NCBI GenBank assembly: GCA_025350385.1
Contig: JANXXZ010000431.1
Coordinates: 1-5,240, forward strand
DNA from: Bacteroidales bacterium
GTDB lineage: Bacteria; Bacteroidota; Bacteroidia; Bacteroidales; UBA4417
Direction: 5' to 3'
Length of the DNA: 5,240 nucleotides
Shown here in pieces: positions 1 through 5,240 of the stretch. Below the pieces are notes generated by a model, which was not told the DNA's origin, did not search any database, and saw only the letters and a list, made by a program, of their open reading frames with translations. A program made the position numbers and the translations under genes. Position 1 is the first letter of the stretch. Each line of letters begins with the position of its first letter.

Positions 1-1041
1 GTCTGGAAGAATCTGATATGCGATTTTGAAGCGGACAATATGAAAAGCAGGTATGTCGGGGAACTGCTGCCTATGGGTGGCCATGCCTTACCCCGCCATG
101 ATTTATTAAGTAACGAATATAGTTTTTCTGCCGTTCAAACCAGCAGGGGATGCCCGATGCAGTGCGATTTCTGTTCAGTCTCTGCTTTCAACGGATGCCA
201 TTACAGGCAAAGGCCGATTGAAGAAATACTGGATGAACTTGAAATTATTTCACAGAAACTACTCTTCTTTTTTGATGACAACATCATCGGATATGGTAAA
301 CAGGCACAGGAACGGGCAATTGAATTGTTCAAGGGTATGGTTAGCCGAGGGATAAAAAAGCACTGGGTTTCGCAGGCCTCCTTAAATTTTGCTGATAACA
401 CGGAGGTTCTGAAATGGGCCGCCAAAGCCGGATGTAAGCAGATTTTCATTGGGCTGGAAGCCGAAACGGAAGATCAGTTGCGTGAAACGGGAAAGAAACT
501 GAACCTTCGGATGGGAGTTGATAATTATCGGAATGTGATTCGCAGGATTCACCGCTACGGTATCAGCGTTAATGCCGGATTTATATTTGGTATGGATCAC
601 GATACGGCTGAATCAATCAATCGTCGTTTTGATTATATGCTCGGATCTGATATTGATTCATTTCAGACAACCATACTCACCCCCCTCCCGGGAACAGCTC
701 TTTTCAAAAAGTTCATGGCTGAGGAAAGGTTGCTTTATACGAATTTCCCGGATGATTGGAAGTACTATGACTACGCCGAACCGGTAATCCAGCCGAAACA
801 CATCACTCCTGATGAACTCACAGCAGTTATGAAGCAGAATTTAATACGTCTTTATAACCGCCATAGTGTCAGGAAACGCTTTCACCGGTCGTTGCTTACT
901 ATCCGCCGGCTTGAACCGGCCTGGTGGGGTTATGTTACCAATTACAATTATTATTGTATGGCATTTGAAAAGGAAATACGCTCCGGCGACCCACGCTATT
1001 CACATTGGCTTGTTTCAGAGAAAGCGGCGACCAGGCCTTGA
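1..1041 (+). CDS. B12-binding-type radical SAM protein, C-terminal part (5' end outside window)
   Basis: The reading frame is open from base 1, so the ATG at 40 is probably internal and the cobalamin-binding N-terminal domain expected for this family lies upstream. About 346 residues are visible. The radical SAM cluster motif CxxxCxxC is CPMQCDFC at visible residues 51-58 (codons from 151), preceded by TSRG and followed by the FNG and YRQRP segments usual in this family. Further barrel signatures are FFFDDN, QIFIGLEAET and GFIFGMDHD. The last third (TPLPGTALF, then DELTAVM) resembles the DUF4070 C-terminal domain of HpnJ/HpnP-type enzymes. Such cytoplasmic enzymes bind a 4Fe-4S cluster and SAM, usually with cobalamin, and often methylate or rearrange lipids, cofactors or natural products. 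The substrate cannot be told here. The stop is TGA at 1039-1041. The acyltransferase follows 72 bases later on the same strand. Confidence is high for the superfamily and moderate for the B12 subtype, because that domain is not visible. Confidence 0.9.
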   Translation, partial: VWKNLICDFEADNMKSRYVGELLPMGGHALPRHDLLSNEYSFSAVQTSRGCPMQCDFCSVSAFNGCHYRQRPIEEILDELEIISQKLLFFFDDNIIGYGKQAQERAIELFKGMVSRGIKKHWVSQASLNFADNTEVLKWAAKAGCKQIFIGLEAETEDQLRETGKKLNLRMGVDNYRNVIRRIHRYGISVNAGFIFGMDHDTAESINRRFDYMLGSDIDSFQTTILTPLPGTALFKKFMAEERLLYTNFPDDWKYYDYAEPVIQPKHITPDELTAVMKQNLIRLYNRHSVRKRFHRSLLTIRRLEPAWWGYVTNYNYYCMAFEKEIRSGDPRYSHWLVSEKAATRP

Positions 1042-1048
1042 AACCTGA

Positions 1049-1078
1049 TTCGCAGAAGTTCGTTTATCTTTACCTTTG
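1049..1078 (+). promoter_or_regulatory. Candidate Bacteroidota promoter for the acyltransferase gene
   Basis: TACCTTTG at 1071-1078 matches the Bacteroidota -7 consensus TAnnTTTG exactly. The upstream -33 element is weak: TTCG at 1049-1052, 18 bases before the -7 box. Transcription would begin near 1084, giving a leader of about 30 bases before the ATG at 1114. The rest of the gap 1042-1113 shows no hairpin strong enough to be a terminator, so read-through from the radical SAM gene is also possible. Confidence 0.5.
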
Positions 1079-1113
1079 GCAAAAATCCAATCTTATTACC
1101 TTCTGATTTCTCA

Positions 1114-2241
1114 ATGAATAAAAGACTTATTTACCTCGATAACCTCAGGATATTCCTTATTTCGTATGTAATTGCCGGGCATATTTCGGTGGCGTACGGT
1201 GCTATAGGTCGGGGAAACTGGTATTATATAGAACCGGTTCCTGATTTCCTGACTAAGGCGGTTTTGTTCGTATTTGATATGCTTGCCTACTCGTTTTTAA
1301 TGGCTATGTTCATTTTTGTCGCCGGCTATTTTACACCCGCTTCCCTGGAACGGAAAGGCATCTATAAATTTCTTAAGGACAGGGTTATCAGGCTCTTCAT
1401 ACCGCTGATAGCCTACTATTTCATCATTGGCCCGCTGGTGAAGTACATCAGTATGCTGGCGAAAGGGAATGCAGTGTCATTATCCCGTTTTTTTGGCGAC
1501 ATGTACCATTCAGGTGTATACGGCTATGTGGGTGTGATGTGGTTTGTCGAGCTGATGCTGGTGTTTTCTTTCATGTATGCTGCCTATAAACTGATATTCC
1601 CGTCCGGCCTGTTCAAACTGAAAAGTGAAGAATTTCCGGGCAATTGGTCCGTGTTTATATTTATCATACTTTTTGGATTGGCCAGTTTTGGTTCCCGGAT
1701 GCTTTTCCCAATGGGCGGAGGTTACATGGCAAGCCGGCCTTTGGCTTCGATGGTGCTTTTCGCCACCTCTTTTTTCCTCGGCATAACTGCCTTCAAGTAT
1801 CAGTGGCTTGACAAACTGACTGATGCCATGGCTTATCGCTGGTTCTGGATTGCCCTGGTGGTCATGGTAGCCCCTGTTATAGCCTTTGTGATTCTCAAGA
1901 AAAGCGTCGGTTTCGGCACCATCAAGGGGGCAGGATCAGCTGCATCGCTGGTTTATTCGTACTGGGAAGTTATCAAGTGCATCGGAACGGGTATGCTGGT
2001 GATCGTGTTGTTCAGGAAAAGGTTCAATACACAGGGAAAAATTGCTGCCGCCATGGGACGCGGTACCTTTGCGGCCTATGTTTTTCACCCGCTGATCTGT
2101 GTTATTTTGATGTTGATTATGTCGGACGTGAGCCTGCATCCTTTGCTGAAATTTGCAATAGTAGCCCCCACAGCACTTGTTTTAACATTCGGGTTCTCTT
2201 GGCTTTTCCTGAAAATTCCGGGAATGGGGAAGGTGTTTTAA
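1114..2241 (+). CDS. Acyltransferase 3 family membrane protein (OpgC-like)
   Basis: This complete 375-residue protein matches the usual length of acyltransferase 3 proteins, which move acyl groups such as acetyl or succinyl onto sugars, glycans or lipids at the inner membrane. About ten hydrophobic segments are visible, roughly at residues 8-30, 48-72, 91-112, 138-160, 178-198, 209-226, 242-262, 280-300, 318-336 and 343-367. The first contains the family's R-x10-H signature as Arg12 and His23 in LDNLRIF...AGH, with His23 the expected catalytic residue. FVAGYFTPASLERKG, the RLFIPL segment and the WFVELML segment resemble the MdoC/OpgC branch, and YVFHPL near residues 322-327 keeps the C-terminal His. 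The start is the ATG at 1114. No Shine-Dalgarno sequence precedes it, as is normal for Bacteroidota, and the -7 box lies 36 bases upstream. The acceptor is unknown; its role with the upstream radical SAM enzyme is conjecture. The gene converges on the MATE gene, with stops 16 bases apart. Confidence 0.88.
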   Translation: MNKRLIYLDNLRIFLISYVIAGHISVAYGAIGRGNWYYIEPVPDFLTKAVLFVFDMLAYSFLMAMFIFVAGYFTPASLERKGIYKFLKDRVIRLFIPLIAYYFIIGPLVKYISMLAKGNAVSLSRFFGDMYHSGVYGYVGVMWFVELMLVFSFMYAAYKLIFPSGLFKLKSEEFPGNWSVFIFIILFGLASFGSRMLFPMGGGYMASRPLASMVLFATSFFLGITAFKYQWLDKLTDAMAYRWFWIALVVMVAPVIAFVILKKSVGFGTIKGAGSAASLVYSYWEVIKCIGTGMLVIVLFRKRFNTQGKIAAAMGRGTFAAYVFHPLICVILMLIMSDVSLHPLLKFAIVAPTALVLTFGFSWLFLKIPGMGKVF

Positions 2242-2257
2242 ATTCTGATTTTATTAA

Positions 2258-3646
2258 TTATACCTTCACTTCCTTCCATCTTCCTCTTCTGAAAAAATAC
2301 CATGCCAGCAGGGCAATAAGTGTTTCGGCTACGGGAACAGCAATAAATGCACCGGTTGATTGCAGGTTTATACCTAGTGCCAGGTAATAGGCCAATGGGA
2401 TCTGGAACAGCCAGAAACATACAAAATTGATGATCGTTGGGGTACGTGTATCACCGGCCCCGTTCAGTGCCTGGTTCATAACCATTCCGATTCCGTAGAA
2501 GATAAAACCGGCTCCGATAATCTGCAAAGCCCTGGACCCAAATTTAACAACTGCTTCATCTTCTGTAAAGAAGCGGATAATCGGGGTTGCGTAAAACAGG
2601 AAAAGCATCATTACAAGACCCATAAAAACAGCATTGTATTTTGCTGTCAGCATTACACTTTGTTCCGCCCTGCGGATTTGCCTGGCCCCGAGGTTTTGTC
2701 CGACCAGTGTAGCTGCGGCATTGCTTAATCCCCAGGCAGGCAGAATGAAGAATACAACAGAGCGGATTGCGATCTGGTAACCTGCCAGGGCCGTTGTACC
2801 CCCGGTTTCGGCTACCAGTCTCGCCAGGATGATCCAGCTTCCGCTGGCAATCATAAACTGCAGGGTTGCCGGCCAGGCTATTGTTATGATGGATCTGATG
2901 ATTGCAAAGTCGAACTTAAAATGTTCCCGGTTAAATTTTATAATTCCTCCTCCTTTGAAAAGATGATAACATTGATAAACTACCCCTGAACTGCGTCCTG
3001 TTAAGGTAGCTATGGCAGCTCCTTTTAATCCGAAGAAATGGATAAGAATCGGGCACAATATGATGTTGGTCAGGCTGGCAATCCATAAACTCCGCATAGC
3101 CATGGCTGCGTCGCCAGCGCCCCTGAAAATACCATTGATCAGGAACAACATCATGATAGCTGCACTTCCTCCGAAAAGGATACGGGTAAAAATAGCACCC
3201 TCAGCTATCACCTGGTCACTTGCACCCATTATTTTCAGGATATTTCCGGCAAACACAGCCCCTGAAATACTGGTTATCAGCGTTATGATCATAACGATGA
3301 TCAGTGATTGGGCGCCAGCATGAGCCGCAGCTTCCGGATTTTTTTCGCCAGTCCTCCTGGCAACTATGGCTGTTGCTGCAGTGCTTACCCCTATTGCTAG
3401 GGAATAAATAATACTGATAACCGATTCTGTGAGACCAACAGTGGCAATGGCATTTTGTCCAAGCTTGCTGACAAAAAACATGTCGACGACAGCAAATACA
3501 CTCTCAAGGCTTAACTCGAGGATCATCGGGATAGCCAGCAGAAACACAGCTTTTCGCATACTTCCCATGGTGTAATCCTGTTCAACACCCTTGAGTGCCT
3601 GCCTGACGACCTGGAATATTTCGGTGATTCTTACTTTATTGACCAT
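2258..3646 (-). CDS. MATE family efflux transporter
   Basis: This complete 462-residue protein has the length and 12-helix pattern of multidrug and toxic compound extrusion transporters, which export drugs, dyes or metabolites across the inner membrane using a Na+ or H+ gradient. The two homologous halves show paired signatures: ATAIVARRTGEKNPEAA near residues 91-107 mirrors AATLVGQNLGARQ near 311-323, and NGIFRGAGDAAMAM near 171-184 mirrors NQALNGAGDTRTPT near 391-404. The N-terminal helix reads AIPMILELSLESVFAVVDMFFVSKLG, a typical first MatE segment. The ATG at 3644-3646 was preferred to Met27 or Met30 because residues 22-29, containing the DYT segment, are usually conserved ahead of helix 1 in Bacteroidota members. 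The tail is basic (RRGRWKEVKV). The gene stands alone, divergent from the lipoprotein gene and convergent with the acyltransferase. Substrate and coupling ion cannot be assigned, so no symbol such as norM is given. Confidence 0.95.
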   Translation of the reverse strand: MVNKVRITEIFQVVRQALKGVEQDYTMGSMRKAVFLLAIPMILELSLESVFAVVDMFFVSKLGQNAIATVGLTESVISIIYSLAIGVSTAATAIVARRTGEKNPEAAAHAGAQSLIIVMIITLITSISGAVFAGNILKIMGASDQVIAEGAIFTRILFGGSAAIMMLFLINGIFRGAGDAAMAMRSLWIASLTNIILCPILIHFFGLKGAAIATLTGRSSGVVYQCYHLFKGGGIIKFNREHFKFDFAIIRSIITIAWPATLQFMIASGSWIILARLVAETGGTTALAGYQIAIRSVVFFILPAWGLSNAAATLVGQNLGARQIRRAEQSVMLTAKYNAVFMGLVMMLFLFYATPIIRFFTEDEAVVKFGSRALQIIGAGFIFYGIGMVMNQALNGAGDTRTPTIINFVCFWLFQIPLAYYLALGINLQSTGAFIAVPVAETLIALLAWYFFRRGRWKEVKV

Positions 3647-3668
3647 TCAATGAAAATGAATTCAATAA

Positions 3669-3700
3669 CAAGGCTAAAACTGCAAAATTGTTTAATCAAC
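3669..3700 (-). promoter_or_regulatory. Candidate promoter for the MATE gene
   Basis: On the minus strand, GTTG (3700 to 3697) is followed after 20 bases by TAGCCTTG (3676 to 3669), which differs from the Bacteroidota TAnnTTTG box at one base. This would start transcription about 18-20 bases before the ATG. A competing arrangement is TTG at 3715-3713 with CAATTTTG at 3690-3683, 22 bases apart and also one mismatch from consensus. The sequence alone does not decide between them. Confidence 0.3.
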
Positions 3701-3751
3701 GGGAAATTGTTACAATACCTTCATTTAAGAAGTCAGTATAATTGTCCCGTT
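3698..3751. repeat. Bulged inverted repeat in the divergent MATE/lipoprotein intergenic region
   Basis: AACGGGAAATT at 3698-3708 pairs with AATTGTCCCGTT at 3740-3751: seven perfect pairs, a bulged G at 3744, then four more. A G-T wobble and one further T-A pair (3709/3739 and 3710/3738) can extend it. The loop is about 27 bases. Nested features are the 11-base palindrome ATTGT-T-ACAAT at 3706-3716 and a short CTTC/GAAG dyad at 3719-3732. AAATTGTT also occurs directly repeated at 3685-3692 and 3704-3711, 19 bases apart. The position between two divergent starts would suit an operator, but no regulator is encoded in the window and the function is unproven. Confidence 0.45.
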
Positions 3752-3785
3752 TCTGGCCTTACATAAAATAACAGCCTGAATTTAT

Positions 3786-3793
3786 TATTTTTG
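3786..3793 (+). promoter_or_regulatory. Candidate -7 promoter box for the lipoprotein gene
   Basis: TATTTTTG at 3786-3793 matches the Bacteroidota TAnnTTTG box exactly. Transcription would start near 3800, leaving about 33 bases of leader before the ATG at 3833. No convincing TTTG -33 element lies 19-21 bases upstream. The box overlaps the TTG at 3791 that could be mistaken for a start codon, which supports the downstream ATG as the true start. Confidence 0.45.
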
Positions 3794-3832
3794 AATGAAA
3801 TTAAACAAAGTCAGATAATTAAAACAAACAGT

Positions 3833-4270
3833 ATGAAAATAACCGGTCTTTTTCTAATAACTATTCTCCTGTTTTCATCCTGTCAACATTCAGTTGATAA
3901 GGAAACAGCGAAAAAGGAAATTTTAACGACCGAAAAGGCTTTTGAAAAAATGGCTGTTGATAAAGGAGCAGCTAAAGCCTTTTATTATTTTGCTGATGAA
4001 AATGCAGTGATCAGGAGGCAAAATGATACCCTCATTATTGGTAAGGAAAACATCAAAAGCTATTACCTTAAAAGAAACAATCCCAATGCGACAGTAAACT
4101 GGACCCCTGATTATATTGATGTATCGGATTGCGGTACACTGGGCTATACATACGGCAAATATGTGTGGAAACTAAAAAAAGCAGATGGAACCGTTGAGGA
4201 GAACAGGGGAGTCTTTCATACCGTATGGAAAAAACAGGCAGATAATTCCTGGAAATATGTCTGGGATTAG
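3833..4270 (+). CDS. Small lipoprotein with DUF4440 / SnoaL-like (NTF2-fold) domain
   Basis: This 145-residue protein begins with a lipoprotein signal: MK, a hydrophobic stretch (residues 3-14), then FSSC with the lipidated Cys at residue 17. The mature part resembles the DUF4440 / NTF2-like family: an N-terminal helix (KKEILTTEKAFEKMAVDKG), the ADENAVI strand, the GKENIKSYY segment, the W-x-P segment (NWTPDYIDVS), the GTLGYTYGKYVWK strand, and the closing VFHTVWKKQADNSWKYVWD. Some family members are enzymes and many are binding proteins, so no activity is assigned. The residues after the Cys (QHSVDK) are not a clear acidic surface-export signal, so an outer-membrane lipoprotein facing the periplasm is the simplest inference. 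The ATG at 3833 was chosen over an in-frame TTG at 3791 because it places the signal peptide at the N-terminus and the TTG lies within the promoter box. The gene is noticeably rich in A and in Lys codons. It is monocistronic as seen, and converges on the AMP-binding gene. Confidence 0.85.
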   Translation: MKITGLFLITILLFSSCQHSVDKETAKKEILTTEKAFEKMAVDKGAAKAFYYFADENAVIRRQNDTLIIGKENIKSYYLKRNNPNATVNWTPDYIDVSDCGTLGYTYGKYVWKLKKADGTVEENRGVFHTVWKKQADNSWKYVWD

Positions 4271-4306
4271 GCAATCAGGAAAGGAAGATTTCTGCATCCG
4301 GATTCT

Positions 4307-5240
4307 TTATTCATAAAAAGACTGTATATGGCTGTGATAGAATTGCTGCAAAGCGGATCGGTTCAGTTCTCCCTTTTCATTTATTAGACCGTTTTCTCCC
4401 GTCCAATCTTCTTTGGCAAGGGCAAATTTAACCACTAGGTCAGGTCCCCGGCTGCTGCTGTTGTATTTCTTTACGGCATCCTGGACTAGAGTGAACAATT
4501 GTTCATGATTGGGCAAATCGTTCTCCGTTCGATGATCAATTTCATATCCGCAGTTTGATATAATACCAAAAGTAGTTTCCGGTATGATGATAGCCGAAAG
4601 AAAATCGCGGTTATGTCCATACACCCAAGCTTTCCTGATTACAGCTGATTGTTGTAGCCGTTCCTCAATAGCAGCCGGGCTGACATATATTCCTGACGAC
4701 AGCTTAAAAATCTCTTTTTTTATGCCTGTGATTTTCAGGAACCCTTCCTTATCAATTTCACCCAGGTCACCGGTGCGGAGCCACCCTTCAGGAGTAATAG
4801 CATGAACCGTCCCGGTTGTGTTTTTAAAGTAGGCAGGCATCAGGGATGGGCTCTTTACGAGCAACTCTCCGTCAGGAGCTACCTGGACTTCAATTCCCGC
4901 CATGAGTTTGCCGAGCGTATAGGGTTTTAAACCAGTCTTTGTATTATACGAAACCAACGGCCCGGCTTCGGTAATGCCATACCCTTCATAAACCGGGATA
5001 CCGGCAGTGTGAAAAATATTAAGTAATCGGGGCTGGAGTGCCGCGCCCCCGCATAACACTACTTTTACCCTTCCTCCGAGGGCTTTGCGCCAGGTGGAGA
5101 ATACCAACCAATTGGACAGGGAGAGTTTTATCTTTTTTATCAGGCCGGGATCTAAACCAGGTTCCGTTTTTTCAGCTATTCCCAGGGCCCGGTTCAGCAA
5201 TTTCCTTTCCCAGAATCCACCTTGTTTGCTTTTGGTTTCC
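4307..5240 (-). CDS. Long-chain acyl-CoA ligase-like AMP-binding protein, C-terminal part (5' end outside window)
   Basis: The frame is open to the right edge. The TTG at 5200 is not the start, since in-frame codons (ETKSKQGGFWERK) continue upstream. About 310 residues are visible, roughly the second half of a COG1022 (FAA1/FadD15-like) enzyme. Such enzymes activate fatty acids with ATP and CoA in the cytoplasm or at the membrane. Recognised parts are VVLCGGAALQP (visible 60-70), the adenylate-binding YEGYGITEAGP (84-94), TGDLG with its ribose-binding Asp (156-160), and the hinge region FLKITGIKKEIFKLSSG (167-183) leading to YVSP. Two key positions are unusual. The Arg normally following ITG is Ile173 (ATA, 4721-4723), and the A10 Lys position in KGELNR is Glu291 (GAA, 4367-4369). 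The usual GK in GKY is also GI (Ile184). The ATP-grasping P-loop region is outside the window. The family call is secure; normal ligase activity is doubtful. The stop is 36 bases from the lipoprotein stop. Confidence 0.88.
   Translation of the reverse strand, partial: ETKSKQGGFWERKLLNRALGIAEKTEPGLDPGLIKKIKLSLSNWLVFSTWRKALGGRVKVVLCGGAALQPRLLNIFHTAGIPVYEGYGITEAGPLVSYNTKTGLKPYTLGKLMAGIEVQVAPDGELLVKSPSLMPAYFKNTTGTVHAITPEGWLRTGDLGEIDKEGFLKITGIKKEIFKLSSGIYVSPAAIEERLQQSAVIRKAWVYGHNRDFLSAIIIPETTFGIISNCGYEIDHRTENDLPNHEQLFTLVQDAVKKYNSSSRGPDLVVKFALAKEDWTGENGLINEKGELNRSALQQFYHSHIQSFYE

Noticed and set aside
1032..1047. CAGG...CCTG dyad just around the radical SAM stop codon
   Set aside because: The arms are only four bases and no T-run follows, so it is not a credible terminator.
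2216..2226. ATTCC-G-GGAAT palindrome near the acyltransferase 3' end
   Set aside because: It lies inside coding sequence and no matching copies were noticed, so it is probably chance.
1977..2387. 136-codon plus-strand open frame spanning the end of the acyltransferase gene and the MATE 3' end
   Set aside because: It overlaps two well-supported genes in other frames, and its composition is not protein-like.
3012..3323. 103-codon plus-strand open frame inside the MATE gene
   Set aside because: It is antisense to strongly conserved MATE coding sequence, has no family resemblance and no promoter-like box was found, so it is a shadow frame.
3737..3742. TATAAT, a perfect enterobacterial -10 hexamer
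   Set aside because: The surrounding genes point to Bacteroidota, whose main sigma factor uses TAnnTTTG; there is no suitable -35 element and the region is AT-rich.
4296..4303. ATCCGGAT palindrome between the lipoprotein and AMP-binding genes
   Set aside because: It is an isolated eight-base palindrome without a loop, T-run or second copy, consistent with chance.
1..5240. A biosynthetic or defence cluster spanning the window
   Set aside because: Gene orientations alternate, no carrier protein, nuclease, transposase or toxin-antitoxin gene is present, and the families are common housekeeping or envelope types.

Overview
The window looks like ordinary chromosome from a member of the Bacteroidota, probably Bacteroidales or a relative. 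The reasons are start codons with no clear Shine-Dalgarno sequence, upstream boxes matching the phylum's -7 promoter consensus TAnnTTTG, a lipoprotein signal ending in the relaxed lipobox FSSC, and protein families common in that phylum (a DUF4440-like lipoprotein, a MATE transporter opening with a DYT-x-GS segment, a COG1022-type acyl-CoA ligase). The assignment rests on these features and on recalled family consensus, not on a database search.

Layout from left to right. Positions 1-1041 (+) hold the C-terminal part of a radical SAM enzyme of the cobalamin-binding type; its N-terminus lies before the window. A 72-base gap with a good -7 box leads to 1114-2241 (+), a complete multi-pass membrane acyltransferase (acyltransferase 3 / OpgC-like). 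It converges, with 16 bases between the stops, on 2258-3646 (-), a complete MATE-family exporter. The stretch 3647-3832 lies between divergent starts and carries candidate promoters for both directions plus a bulged inverted repeat. Then come 3833-4270 (+), a small lipoprotein with an NTF2/SnoaL-like (DUF4440) domain, and 4307-5240 (-), the C-terminal part of a long-chain acyl-CoA ligase-like AMP-binding protein that runs off the right edge.

The genes do not form an obvious single pathway. The orientations (+,+,-,+,-) allow at most one two-gene operon (radical SAM enzyme and acyltransferase), and even there the acyltransferase seems to have its own promoter. A loose envelope or lipid theme is possible (acyltransferase, fatty-acid activation, export, lipoprotein), but it is inference only. 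No tRNA, rRNA, CRISPR array, insertion sequence or intrinsic terminator was seen.

The most notable observation is in the AMP-binding protein: the Arg of the A8 hinge motif is Ile, and the position of the catalytic A10 Lys is Glu. That suggests a divergent or adenylation-deficient paralogue. The second is the structured intergenic region between the MATE and lipoprotein genes. I did not find convincing evidence of a new multi-gene system.
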